NCBI RefSeq assembly: GCF_002746455.1
Contig: NZ_NWUW01000002.1
Span: 186,001 to 250,000 of the forward strand
DNA length: 64,000 nt
Direction of reading: 5' to 3'
Source of the DNA: Bacillus fungorum
Lineage (GTDB): Bacteria > Bacillota > Bacilli > Bacillales > Bacillaceae_G
Position numbers and translations under genes: made by a program. Below the pieces are notes generated by a model. That model had not been told where the DNA came from and did not search any database. It saw only the letters and a program-made list of their open reading frames with translations. Below are positions 1-8,795 of the stretch, piece after piece (the stretch's first letter is position 1; every line of letters starts with the position of its first letter).

Positions 1-531
1 AAATTTTTTAATGGATTCGTCTAAGTAACGTGCTGTTACGATGTAACGATCAAATACGCTATTAGCAGAGTTATATGGTTCAATGAATTTTGTATCTTCA
101 TCATACGTAAATGGATAATGGTTTGTTAAAGTAAGGAAGCGAGCATAAAATGGTTGATCAACAGTTTTTAATATATCTACTGATTGATCAAAGTATTCGA
201 TATCTTTTAATCCCCAATTTAAATTTGTTTCGGGCGTAATTTTGTAATCAAGTTCATTATAGTAACGATCATAACCGAGAGCAGAGTACATGATGTTACG
301 ATTCCAAAATGTGGCGTTATTCGCATGGAATACAGAAGTGAAATAACCTTGCTGACGTAAAATTTCTGGAGTCGCAGTATAATCATTGTTACCGTGTGTG
401 AAAAATACAGCTCCTCGATTTAATGGATACAACGACGTATCGATTAGAAATTCAGAATCGGATGTTTTCCCTTGACCAGTTTGATAGAAGTTAAAATATT
501 TGATTGCTATTTTAATGAAAGAAATTAAATA
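1..531 (-). pseudogene. 5'-truncated lipoteichoic acid synthase (LtaS-type) fragment
   Basis: An open frame on the minus strand enters from the left window edge and encodes the middle of an LTA synthase/phosphoglycerol transferase: TGQGKTSDSEFL, LNRGAVFFTHGNN, FHANNATFWNRN and FLTLTNHYPF are family hallmarks of the extracellular sulfatase-like domain. Upstream the frame runs into a stop at 532-534, inside the end of the oxidoreductase gene, without any ATG, GTG or TTG. The five membrane segments and the N-terminal part of the catalytic domain with the nucleophilic threonine are therefore missing. The break just after the neighbouring stop codon suggests a deletion joined the two genes. What lies left of the window is unknown. 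Confidence 0.8.
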
Positions 532-1862
532 TCAGATAAATATTTTCCAACATACAACCCACTTGCAGCAGCTTGAGATAATGAATGAGTGACGCCTGAA
601 CAATCTCCAACTAAAAATAGTCCATTCACACTTGTTTCAAAATAGTTATTGATTTTTATCGTAGGAGCATAGAACTTTCCGTCAATTCCATATAATAAAG
701 TATCTTTATCGATTGGTTCTTGGATAAATTGTTCTAAGCGTAATAAAAACTCTTTAAGTCCTTCAATATATAATGGAGGAATTTCTGTATTCAAATCTCC
801 ATAATCTCCTTGTAGTGTAGGCTGTATACGGTTATGTTTCATGTCGTTCGTTGTTGTAGGCTGTTTATTTAGTAAGTCCTCTAAGCGCTGTATAACAATC
901 CGATCTCGTCCTTGGTTAATGTTTTTAATAATTGAACTTGCGTATACATTTGTTTCTTTGAGAGTTGGAAAATAGCGAGGAATAAATAAAGTGAAATTTA
1001 AGTTAGAAGTGCCAGTTCCTTGCTCTCGAAAATTTTGACCGTCAGGCATAACTAAACCTTCTTCGTACTTCCGAATGATGCGTCCTTTTGGATTCATACA
1101 GTAAGTAGTTGCTGTGAAATGCTCACCTTGATAAGAAAGTTTTGTTTCAAAAGTATCTTTTAATATAGAACGTAATTGATGTTCTTTCATTTCTACTCTA
1201 ATTCCTAAATCTACACGTGTTTGCTCCTGAGAAATATTTAGAGAACTGCACATTTCTTTTAACAAATTGGCCCCAGAGCGCCCAGTTGCAAATACTAGTT
1301 GCTTAGATTGAACTGTTCCTTCATTTGTCTCTATTGTAAAATGATCTTTCTGTTTCAGAATATGTTGTACATCTATATGAAATTGGATCTTTATTTTCGT
1401 CAGTAAAAATTCATAGAGCTGCTGAAAAATGTTACTGGAAAGTGTAGTACCAAGATGTCTTACTTCTGTTGTTAGCATTTGTAAACCACACGCTTCAGCT
1501 CTCTTAGTGAGACTTGAATTTTCAGTAGAATATTTTGAGACAGAACTTCCGCCAAACTGACATAGAATTTCATCTACTTCAGCCATGAGTTGTATAAAGC
1601 CCTCTTTACCGACTTTTTGCTCAAGTTCTCCGCCAAATCCGTTTGTATAATTAAATTTCCCTTCAGATTTTCCTAAACCACCAAACCCGAAATATTTATC
1701 ACATGTAGTACAAGTACACACTTTTCCGTCGTCTAAAGGACAATGGCGATCTTCTAGCGCTTTACCTTTATCAAGAATTAAAACTTTTTTGTTACTTTTA
1801 GCTAGTGAATAAGCCATAAAAATGCTACTTACTCCAGCGCCAATAATGGTAACATCATACAT
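525..1862 (-). CDS. NAD(P)/FAD-dependent oxidoreductase
   Basis: A 445-residue flavoprotein. The N-terminus has a Rossmann FAD-binding motif (IIGAGVSSIFMAYSLAKS), and the C-terminus has the second FAD contact, GLFLVGDCSGVTHSLSQAAA, where bound flavin and an active-site loop normally meet. A cysteine-rich insert near residues 42-56 (CPLDDGKVCTCTTCDKYFGF) resembles that of the COG2509 group of uncharacterised FAD-dependent dehydrogenases. The substrate is unknown. No membrane segment or signal peptide is seen, so it is probably cytoplasmic. Its stop codon abuts the truncated LTA synthase fragment, so its normal downstream neighbour may have been lost. Confidence 0.85.
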   Translation of the reverse strand: MYDVTIIGAGVSSIFMAYSLAKSNKKVLILDKGKALEDRHCPLDDGKVCTCTTCDKYFGFGGLGKSEGKFNYTNGFGGELEQKVGKEGFIQLMAEVDEILCQFGGSSVSKYSTENSSLTKRAEACGLQMLTTEVRHLGTTLSSNIFQQLYEFLLTKIKIQFHIDVQHILKQKDHFTIETNEGTVQSKQLVFATGRSGANLLKEMCSSLNISQEQTRVDLGIRVEMKEHQLRSILKDTFETKLSYQGEHFTATTYCMNPKGRIIRKYEEGLVMPDGQNFREQGTGTSNLNFTLFIPRYFPTLKETNVYASSIIKNINQGRDRIVIQRLEDLLNKQPTTTNDMKHNRIQPTLQGDYGDLNTEIPPLYIEGLKEFLLRLEQFIQEPIDKDTLLYGIDGKFYAPTIKINNYFETSVNGLFLVGDCSGVTHSLSQAAASGLYVGKYLSDI

Positions 1863-2080
1863 ATTCTTTCACCTGCTAACGAATAGTTTGTTTTTTATTT
1901 TTCTAGTGTATAACAATTTTATGAAGTTAAGAAATAGCTTTTATTAATAAAGTGGGAGTTTTTGAACTTGATGCATTTTCATTTCTTCGACTGGTGGAGT
2001 AAATACAAATGTTTGCATTTGAAAGAAGAGATAGTTTTAAAAGATTACTATGTCATATGATTAATAAAATCTTACATATA

Positions 2081-2112
2081 AAAAAAACAGACCTTTTAAG
2101 TGAATAGGTCTG
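2081..2112 (-). terminator. Rho-independent terminator of the LysM/SleB gene
   Basis: An 8-bp perfect stem (ACAGACCT at 2087-2094 with AGGTCTGT at 2105-2112) is followed on the minus strand by a run of T (plus-strand A run at 2081-2087). It lies just downstream of the stop at 2129. Confidence 0.8.
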
Positions 2113-2128
2113 TTAATGAATTTAAATC

Positions 2129-2926
2129 TTATTTAGCGAAGACGTGGTTACCGATTACTGCTATTGTTTGACGTGTCGTAATCCATTTGTCTGTTGATGT
2201 TTTCGGATTATAGAAATAAAGCCAATCAGAATGTATTCCATTTGTGGAGATAGCCTCTTCTACAGCCATTTTTGCTTCTGCGCTTGCTGGTTGATTAATT
2301 CTTCCATCTGTAACAGGAGTAAATGCATATCCGTATTTAATAGGTTCATAAATAACGCCTGTTATTGTATTTGGAAAACCTTTTGCGTTTACACGGTTTA
2401 GTATAACTTTCGCTACTGCTACTTTTCCTTTATATGATTCGCCACCTGCTTCAGCAGTAACTAAGCGTGCCATTAAGTCTTTTTCTTTTTCTGAAATGCT
2501 TGAGTTTATTTTTATATGTTGTCCTGTATAAAGCTTGTTTCCGACTATATTGTTAATTTGTTTTATAGATTGAACGGTAACATTGTAACGCTTTGCTATC
2601 GTTACCAATGAATCTCCCGGTTGTACTTGATAAATAATTTGCTCAGAAATATTCGCAGGTTTGGCGTTTTGGCGAACAGTGATTTCATTTGAGTTGACGG
2701 AACCTGGAATATGTAACTGTTCGCCAATGAAAGTTTGATCGTTTCCTTTATTATTAGCCTGTTTAATGGATTGTATTGAAACTCCGTATTGTTTACTAAT
2801 GCCCCAAAGTGTATCGTTCTTTTTTACTGTATGAATGGTAGAAGCTTCAGCTGTACTTTGACTACATACGAATGTAATTGCAGCCGCAGATAAAGGGATT
2901 ATATGTTTTATTTTTAGTAATTTCAT
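2129..2926 (-). CDS. LysM-domain cell wall hydrolase, SleB/CwlJ type
   Basis: A 265-residue exported protein. A signal peptide ends near AEA (residue 28), followed by two LysM peptidoglycan-binding modules (about residues 30-75 and 95-140; HTVKKNDTLWGISKQYGVS and YQVQPGDSLVTIAKRYNVT). The C-terminal half is a Hydrolase_2 domain (LMARLVTAEAGGESYKGKVA, then VILNRV and GYAFTPVTDG), the fold of the spore germination lytic enzymes SleB and CwlJ, in which the Glu of TAEAGGE is catalytic. It probably cleaves peptidoglycan in vegetative or spore walls. The two LysM modules differ from the single binding domain of SleB itself, so it is a paralogue. RBS AGGAGG sits just before the ATG. Confidence 0.85.
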   Translation of the reverse strand: MKLLKIKHIIPLSAAAITFVCSQSTAEASTIHTVKKNDTLWGISKQYGVSIQSIKQANNKGNDQTFIGEQLHIPGSVNSNEITVRQNAKPANISEQIIYQVQPGDSLVTIAKRYNVTVQSIKQINNIVGNKLYTGQHIKINSSISEKEKDLMARLVTAEAGGESYKGKVAVAKVILNRVNAKGFPNTITGVIYEPIKYGYAFTPVTDGRINQPASAEAKMAVEEAISTNGIHSDWLYFYNPKTSTDKWITTRQTIAVIGNHVFAK

Positions 2927-3076
2927 TGTAAATCCTCCTAAGAAAAAATTAAGGTGAAACTATTAAGTAATGTAGTTTGAAATATATATATGCGTAATAT
3001 ATTAATGTAAGTATATTAGCACATACAAAATAAATAATCACCATAAGTTTCATATTCGTGTAGTGTAGAGTCCGAA

Positions 3077-3092
3077 TATGAAATATTGCATA
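3077..3092. promoter_or_regulatory. PlcR box upstream of the subtilase gene
   Basis: TATGAAATATTGCATA matches the published PlcR consensus TATGnAnnnnTnCATA at every fixed position. It lies 129 bp before the subtilase start. PlcR with its PapR peptide activates secreted virulence factors in the B. cereus group at the end of exponential growth. Confidence 0.85.
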
Positions 3093-3220
3093 TGAAAATA
3101 CATTGAAGTTCATATTTTTGATTACTATAATCTATTTAGTAGAAAGGGAATACGTTATAGAAATAAAATCATTATAAATTAATATAATGATTAATAATTA
3201 TTACTAGGAGGATTGATGTA

Positions 3221-5062
3221 ATGAAAATATTTCAAAAAATGTGTGCGTCAACTGTAATCATTACAACACTTTTAGGAACAGGAGGCACTGTCAATATTGT
3301 ACATGCTGATTCTATAGAACATCAGAGTAAATTAGGGATAGAACAAGAAACAGATAAGCAAATCATTGTAAAATTTAGAGCAGATTTGAAATTGCCATAT
3401 GAAGATGGTGTTGAAAAACAGATACAAGATCAAGCAAGTGATAAAGTACTAGAAGATCTTTTGGTAAAATATCCAGATGTAACATTTACTCGTTTATTTA
3501 CATCCGTAAGTCCAGAAGAAATACAAGACCTTGAAGTGAAAGCACCTAATAATGTATCTACAAGTTTATTAAACTACTACATTCTTCAAAATCAAAATAG
3601 TGGGCATGAAGAAGAACTAGTAGGTAAATTAAAGGCATCTTCGTTAATAGAAGATGCGTATATTAAGAAACAAGAGAAAGTAATGCCACCTGAAGTGCAA
3701 CTATCAAATGTATCTCTTAATCCTAATAATAATCCTAGATTTAAAAAACAAGGTTATCTTGAAGCAGCTCCATACGGTATTAATGCGCCTTTCGCCTGGG
3801 GAGTTCAAGGTGGTAATGGAAATGGTATAACCTTTGTTGATATGGAATATGGTTGGTTATTAAATCATGAGGATTTAGTACATCAAAATATTGAGTTAAT
3901 GTCTGGAATAAATATAGATCAACATGTCGGTCATGGGACGTCTGTACTAGGAATTGTATCCTCTGAGGACAATGAACTTGGGAATATTGGGATTGCACCA
4001 AAAGCGAAAGCAAAGGTGATTTCTCAAATAAGAGATAATGGACAGTATAATACAGCTGATGCAATATTAAGTGCTGTGAATCAGTTAGAAGCTGGTGATG
4101 TTTTATTATTAGAGGCACAAGCTTCCTTTGATGGATATGGTAATAAATATTTACCTGTTGAAGTACAACCAGATATCTTTGATGCAATTCGTGCTGGTAC
4201 AGATAAAGGTGTTGTCATTATAGAAGCTGGAGCAAATGGTTGGAATGATTTAGATCAATTTAAAGATAGAAATGGTAAACAAATTTTAAATCGTAATAGT
4301 AAAGATTTTAAAGATTCAGGTGCAATTATGGTAGGAGCGGGCTCTTCATCTTTCCCTCATGAGCGTATGTGGTTTTCGAATTATGGAAGCCGTATTGATG
4401 TGTATGGCTGGGGAGAAAACGTGGATACAACTACAGCTGAGCAAAGTCGAAGTGCTGTAAATCTTTATACAGCTAGCTTTAGTGGCACGTCGAGTGCTTC
4501 GCCTATTATTGCCGGAGCAGCGACTTTAGTACAAAGCATTGCTAAAGAAAATTTAGGACAACCATATAGACCGAGTGAACTAAGATCAATATTAAGCAAC
4601 CAGAGCACAGGAACAAAGTCTAAAGATCCATATGTAGATAAAATTGGTGTTTTACCAGATTTGAAGTCTATACTAGTAAACTTAGGCTACGAACAAAGAA
4701 AACCAAACGGCGGGAATGAGTTACAAGTAACAGAAAATGAACCAAATAATGAGCCTAGACAGGCAAATAAAGTTAACATTCATACACGGGTGAAAGGAAC
4801 GTTACATAATAGTGATAATGTAGATGTATTTAATTTCCAAATCGACTCGCCGGAAAATATTAATATTTCTCTACTAAATGAACAAAATATCGGAATGACA
4901 TGGGTACTTCATCATGAATCAGATTTAAATAATTATGTAGCATATGGTGAAAATGAAGGAAATGTAATTAAAGGAACTTATAATGCAAAGCCAGGTAAAT
5001 ATTATTTATACGTCTATAAATATGAGAATAAAGATGGTTCATATGTATTGAACATAAATTAA
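3221..5062 (+). CDS. Secreted S8 family serine peptidase (subtilisin-like)
   Basis: A 613-residue secreted protease. It has a signal peptide (about residues 1-30), an N-terminal propeptide-like region to about residue 170, and a subtilase domain with the Asp in ITFVDMEYGW, the His in HVGHGTSVLG and the nucleophile Ser in FSGTSSASPI. The C-terminal 120 residues (ENEPNNEPRQANKV onward, ending in GKYYLYVYKYENKDGSYVL) look like a pre-peptidase C-terminal (PPC) beta-sandwich. The Asp motif is VDMEYGW rather than the usual IDTGI, so it belongs to a divergent subtilase group. RBS AGGAGG precedes the ATG. A PlcR box upstream implies quorum-controlled expression with the adjacent PI-PLC. Confidence 0.9.
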   Translation: MKIFQKMCASTVIITTLLGTGGTVNIVHADSIEHQSKLGIEQETDKQIIVKFRADLKLPYEDGVEKQIQDQASDKVLEDLLVKYPDVTFTRLFTSVSPEEIQDLEVKAPNNVSTSLLNYYILQNQNSGHEEELVGKLKASSLIEDAYIKKQEKVMPPEVQLSNVSLNPNNNPRFKKQGYLEAAPYGINAPFAWGVQGGNGNGITFVDMEYGWLLNHEDLVHQNIELMSGINIDQHVGHGTSVLGIVSSEDNELGNIGIAPKAKAKVISQIRDNGQYNTADAILSAVNQLEAGDVLLLEAQASFDGYGNKYLPVEVQPDIFDAIRAGTDKGVVIIEAGANGWNDLDQFKDRNGKQILNRNSKDFKDSGAIMVGAGSSSFPHERMWFSNYGSRIDVYGWGENVDTTTAEQSRSAVNLYTASFSGTSSASPIIAGAATLVQSIAKENLGQPYRPSELRSILSNQSTGTKSKDPYVDKIGVLPDLKSILVNLGYEQRKPNGGNELQVTENEPNNEPRQANKVNIHTRVKGTLHNSDNVDVFNFQIDSPENINISLLNEQNIGMTWVLHHESDLNNYVAYGENEGNVIKGTYNAKPGKYYLYVYKYENKDGSYVLNIN

Positions 5063-5065
5063 ATG

Positions 5066-5091
5066 AAAGGAACTTCAGATGAAGTTCCTTT
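5066..5091 (+). terminator. Terminator after the subtilase gene
   Basis: A perfect 10-bp stem, AAAGGAACTT (5066-5075) with AAGTTCCTTT (5082-5091), lies just after the stop. The following T run is weak, so termination may be partial. Confidence 0.6.
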
Positions 5092-5138
5092 AAATTATTC
5101 TAACTCAGGATATGTGAATGACTTTTTAACTTTACTTC

Positions 5139-5154
5139 TATGCAATATTTCATA
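5139..5154. promoter_or_regulatory. PlcR box upstream of the PI-PLC gene
   Basis: TATGCAATATTTCATA matches every fixed position of TATGnAnnnnTnCATA and lies 86 bp before the phospholipase start. PI-PLC is a known member of the PlcR regulon. Confidence 0.9.
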
Positions 5155-5239
5155 CTTATAAAATGGTATTTATTTTTTACTCACCAGATTATATTATATT
5201 CAATAAGTTTGATATAAAACAGAAAAAGGAGGAATAATA

Positions 5240-6235
5240 ATGAGCAGTAAGAAATTTATTTTGAAATTATTAATATGTAGCACGATACTTAGTACCTGTA
5301 TATTTGCTTTACATGATAAGCAAGTAATTGCAGCTAGCGCTGATAATGAGCTTGAAAATTGGTCAAAGTGGATGCAACCTATACCTGATAATATCCCGTT
5401 AGCACGAATTTCAATTCCAGGAACACATGATAGTGGGACGTTCAAGTTGCAAAATCCAATTAAGCAAGTATGGGGAATGACGCAAGAATATGATTTTCGT
5501 TATCAAATGGATCATGGAGCTAGAATTTTCGATATAAGAGGACGTTTAACAGATGATAATACGATAGTTCTTCATCATGGACCATTATATCTTTATGTAA
5601 CACTGCATGAATTCGTAAACGAAGCGAAACAATTTTTAAAAGATAACCCAAGTGAAACGATTATTATGTCCTTAAAAAAAGAGTATGAGGATATGAAAGG
5701 GGCAGAAGGTTCATTTAGTAGTACGTTTGAAAAAAATTATTTTGTTGATCCTATCTTTTTAAAAACAGAAGGAAATATAAAATTGGGAGATGCTCGTGGG
5801 AAAATTGTACTACTAAAAAGATATGGTGGTAGTAATGAATCTGGAGGATATAATAATTTTTATTGGCCAGATAATGAGACGTTTACGACAACTGTAAATC
5901 AAAACGTAAATGTAACAGTACAAGATAAATATAAAGTGGGTTATGATGAGAAAGTAAAATCTATTAAAGATACGATCAATGAAACGATGAATAATAGTGA
6001 GGACTTACATCATCTATATATTAATTTTACAAGTTTGTCTTCTGGTGGTACAGCATGGAATAGTCCATATTACTACGCCTCTTACATAAATCCTGAAATT
6101 GCAAACCATATAAAACAAAAGAACCCTACAAGAGTAGGCTGGATCATTCAAGACTACATAAATGAAAAATGGTCACCATTGCTGTATCAAGAAGTTATAA
6201 GAGCGAATAAGTCACTTATACAAGAATCAAAATGA
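5240..6235 (+). CDS. plcA: Phosphatidylinositol-specific phospholipase C
   Basis: A 331-residue secreted phospholipase that cleaves phosphatidylinositol and GPI anchors to diacylglycerol and inositol 1,2-cyclic phosphate. The signal peptide ends near VIAAS. The mature protein shows the two catalytic histidines in [10 protein letters not shown] and VLHHGPLY, with the binding residues around DIRGR and the C-terminal [15 protein letters not shown]. Its sequence is almost identical to the crystallised B. cereus enzyme as I remember it, with a few substitutions. RBS AAAGGAGG precedes the ATG. It has its own PlcR box and is transcribed separately from the upstream protease. It acts outside the cell as a virulence and nutrient-release enzyme. 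Confidence 0.96.
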   Translation: MSSKKFILKLLICSTILSTCIFALHDKQVIAASADNELENWSKWMQPIPDNIPLARISIPGTHDSGTFKLQNPIKQVWGMTQEYDFRYQMDHGARIFDIRGRLTDDNTIVLHHGPLYLYVTLHEFVNEAKQFLKDNPSETIIMSLKKEYEDMKGAEGSFSSTFEKNYFVDPIFLKTEGNIKLGDARGKIVLLKRYGGSNESGGYNNFYWPDNETFTTTVNQNVNVTVQDKYKVGYDEKVKSIKDTINETMNNSEDLHHLYINFTSLSSGGTAWNSPYYYASYINPEIANHIKQKNPTRVGWIIQDYINEKWSPLLYQEVIRANKSLIQESK

Positions 6236-6257
6236 TGAGAGTAAGAAGTGATAAAAT

Positions 6258-6374
6258 ATGTCGCTTCTTATTGAAAATACAGTTTGTCTTGTAAACGGGG
6301 CAATTTTCGAATTATCTCAATCGATGTTTCATTATGAAAAGGCCAAACTTTTAAATCGGATCAATTTCAAGTGA
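6258..6374 (+). CDS. Possible 38-residue small ORF or coding relic
   Basis: An ATG-initiated frame ends at a TGA at 6372. The peptide includes VNGAIFELSQSMFHYEKAK, which looks protein-like rather than random, but no good ribosome binding site precedes it. It could be the relic of a longer lost gene between the PI-PLC and the terminator at 6401. I do not recognise it. Confidence 0.2.
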   Translation: MSLLIENTVCLVNGAIFELSQSMFHYEKAKLLNRINFK

Positions 6375-6400
6375 AAAATGAATATAATTAACTTTACGAA

Positions 6401-6436
6401 AAAGCAACTAATCATAAGGGATCAGTTGCTTTTTAT
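6401..6436 (+). terminator. Terminator downstream of the PI-PLC region
   Basis: AAAGCAACT (6401-6409) pairs with AGTTGCTTT (6424-6432), followed by TTTATTTT. This is a good rho-independent terminator. Nothing else is recognisable in the rest of the 353-bp gap before 6589. Confidence 0.7.
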
Positions 6437-6588
6437 TTTCAAAGTGGATGAGCAAAAAAACACAAAAGTGGTTGGTCCGTTTTTTACAAATATCCATTAT
6501 GATAAGAGAAGAAAGGTAGTATGTTATTAACGTTTTAAAGAGGAAATTCTTTATTAAAATAAATTGTCTTTAGAGAGGTGAAAATACA

Positions 6589-6780
6589 ATGATTTTTGCA
6601 ATTTCACTAGTGGTTATTATTGTAATTGGATCGCTGTTTGGGACCGTGCTAGTTGCACGAAATGTGGAGGAGAATTACGGCAAGTCTACAAAGAGAAATG
6701 TGAAAAATTTATCTGCAATCTATATTCTCCTTCTTTTTGTTCTACTGATAGGGGTAACATGGTATGCGGTAATAATTTGA
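6589..6780 (+). CDS. Small two-helix membrane protein of unknown function
   Basis: A 63-residue protein with two predicted membrane helices (residues 3-22 and 43-62) separated by a charged loop (NVEENYGKSTKRNVKN). RBS AGAGAGGTG lies 8 nt before the ATG, which supports translation. It stands alone between terminated units. I do not recognise a family. Confidence 0.6.
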   Translation: MIFAISLVVIIVIGSLFGTVLVARNVEENYGKSTKRNVKNLSAIYILLLFVLLIGVTWYAVII

Positions 6781-6954
6781 TAGTTTGTAACAGAACTGAA
6801 ACGAGAGCATGAAGCTGGAATTTCAGAAGCTATCGAGTGATCAGAAAGGAAGCTATTTTAATATATTTATTTTAGGATAAAATTAATACTATTTTTACGG
6901 TGAATACTGTTAGTAATAAATTGAGGATAGTTCGTTTTGAAAGGAGGCAACTAT

Positions 6955-8388
6955 ATGGAATGGAAACCAAATCGTGCAGATAAGACGCCTGTATATAAAC
7001 AAATAGCAGATTATATTGAAAGGGGTATTTCTTCAGGTGAGTTTCCTTCTGACAGTAAGTTACCTTCTGAGCGTATGTTAGCAAAAGAATTACAGGTGAA
7101 TCGGAGTACAATAGTAGCTGCATATGAAGAATTAAAATCGCTTGGAGTAGTAGAACGGCAAAAAGGAAGCGGAACACGGGTGAATACAGACATATGGGGT
7201 GTTTCACATAAACGAATACCGAACTGGGGTAGGTACGTTGAGGATGGATCGTTCTTACCTAATGTACCACTCGTTCAACAAATTAGAACGGAAACACAAA
7301 AAGATGACTTAATTAATTTAGCGAGTGGTGAATTGTCACCAGAATTAATTCCGAGTGATAGATTCCGAACGATTTTGTCGGAGAAAACATTTATGGAAAA
7401 CCTCGGTTATGACCATCCACTTGGAAATGAAATGTTGAGAAAAACAATTGCAGCACATGTTCAGCAATATAAACAAATTGAAGCAGATTCGAATTCTATC
7501 CTTATTACATCTGGAGCACAACAGGCACTTAATCTTATCGTTCAATGTTTATTAAAACCTGGCGATGCGATTGCAATTGAGGACCCTTCGTATTGTTTCT
7601 CACTGCCGATGTTTAAATCTGCTGGCTTAAAAATATTCCATTTATCTGTTGATGAGCATGGAATGAATCCAGATGATTTAATTGATTTGCATAAAAAGCA
7701 TCGTATTCGTATGGTATTTTTGAATCCGGATTATCAAAATCCAACTGGAACTGTACTTTCATTAGCAAGACGTAAAAAGATTTTAGAATTGTCTTCTGAA
7801 TTTGGTATACCGATTGTAGAAGATGATCCGTATAGTTTAACGTCATTTAATGGGGAAGTGAATCCAACATTAAAATCAATGGATCAAAACGGAAATGTTC
7901 TTTATATAAGTTCATTATCAAAAATTGTTGCATCAGGATTACGTATTGGTTGGATAATTGGCCCTACACGTGTAATAGAACGTTTAGCGGATGCGAAGCA
8001 GCAAGTTGATTTTGGCCATAGCGTATTTACGCAGTGGGTGGCAAATCAATTTTTAGAATCAGAAGATTTTCATGCACATATTACAATGCTTCGTGGACAA
8101 TTGAAGGAAAGAAGAGATGCGTTAATTAAAAAGCTTGAAGAAATATTAGGGAATCAGGTTGAATTTTTTGTTCCAGAGGGTGGAATACATTTATGGTGCA
8201 AAGTGCAAGGAACGTTTGATGAATATCATTTATTAGGTGAATCTATACGAAATGGTGTAGCATTCGTTCCTGGAAGTGTTTTAGGTTCTAAAAGTGAATA
8301 TATTCGTTTTACTTTTGGGAGAGTAGACGTCGAACAAATTCAAGTTGGCATTACGAGGTTTGCGGAAACGTTAAATAAGATTTCATAA
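6955..8388 (+). CDS. MocR/PdxR-type transcriptional regulator (GntR HTH plus aminotransferase domain)
   Basis: A cytoplasmic DNA-binding regulator of about 477 residues. A GntR winged helix occupies residues 1-75 (PVYKQIADYIERGISSGEF, LPSERMLAKELQVNRSTI). A class I aminotransferase-like PLP domain follows, with the PLP-site stretch SSLSKIVASGLRIGW containing the Schiff-base lysine. I chose the ATG at 6955 because AAGGAGG lies directly before it; the TTG 18 bp upstream would overlap that RBS. The cidA/cidB-like genes follow on the same strand after 33 bp, so it may control them or be co-transcribed. MocR proteins often control PLP or amino acid metabolism, and the ligand here is unknown. Confidence 0.9.
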   Translation: MEWKPNRADKTPVYKQIADYIERGISSGEFPSDSKLPSERMLAKELQVNRSTIVAAYEELKSLGVVERQKGSGTRVNTDIWGVSHKRIPNWGRYVEDGSFLPNVPLVQQIRTETQKDDLINLASGELSPELIPSDRFRTILSEKTFMENLGYDHPLGNEMLRKTIAAHVQQYKQIEADSNSILITSGAQQALNLIVQCLLKPGDAIAIEDPSYCFSLPMFKSAGLKIFHLSVDEHGMNPDDLIDLHKKHRIRMVFLNPDYQNPTGTVLSLARRKKILELSSEFGIPIVEDDPYSLTSFNGEVNPTLKSMDQNGNVLYISSLSKIVASGLRIGWIIGPTRVIERLADAKQQVDFGHSVFTQWVANQFLESEDFHAHITMLRGQLKERRDALIKKLEEILGNQVEFFVPEGGIHLWCKVQGTFDEYHLLGESIRNGVAFVPGSVLGSKSEYIRFTFGRVDVEQIQVGITRFAETLNKIS

Positions 8389-8421
8389 TAGTGATGCGTA
8401 ATATTGAAATGAGGGAAAGAA

Positions 8422-8778
8422 ATGAAGTATGTGACGCTTTTACTTCAAGTAGGCGTGCTATATGTATTTAGCTTAGTTGGTACATGGATTCAGGGAGTAT
8501 TCCATCTATCAATGCCAGGAAGTTTAATAGGGATGTTAATGTTGTTTCTACTCCTTTCTATTCGTATTTTACCATTAAAGTGGTTTGAGGAAGGTGCGGA
8601 AAAGTTAATCGTATTTTTACCGTTATTTCTAATTCCTTCGACAACAGGTTTGATGGAATACGGGTATTTTCTTTTTAATAAGGGGAGTGTTATATTCCTT
8701 TTAGTAGTTGCAAGCACGGTAGTAACTTTGATTGTTTCAGGGTATATAAGTCAATTAGTAGTAACATCAAAAAAATAA
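8422..8778 (+). CDS. CidA/LrgA family holin-like protein
   Basis: A 118-residue membrane protein with four predicted helices and the LrgA-family segment LSMPGSLIGMLMLFLLLS. CidA/LrgA proteins act as holin-like or metabolite-transport components that influence murein hydrolase activity and overflow metabolism. It is followed after 17 bp by the partner gene of the CidB/LrgB family, the usual two-gene arrangement. A GAGGGAAAG RBS precedes the ATG. Confidence 0.88.
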   Translation: MKYVTLLLQVGVLYVFSLVGTWIQGVFHLSMPGSLIGMLMLFLLLSIRILPLKWFEEGAEKLIVFLPLFLIPSTTGLMEYGYFLFNKGSVIFLLVVASTVVTLIVSGYISQLVVTSKK

Positions 8779-8795
8779 AATCGATAAGGTGCACG

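Noticed and set aside
1944-2018. 24-residue minus-strand peptide beginning MQTFVFTPPVEEMKMH
   Set aside because: The peptide looks protein-like, but there is no convincing RBS or promoter and no family I recognise, so it is more likely a relic or chance frame.
3780-4187. 135-codon minus-strand frame inside the subtilase gene
   Set aside because: It is antisense to the catalytic domain, His- and Leu-rich, and lacks an RBS; a shadow of the real gene.
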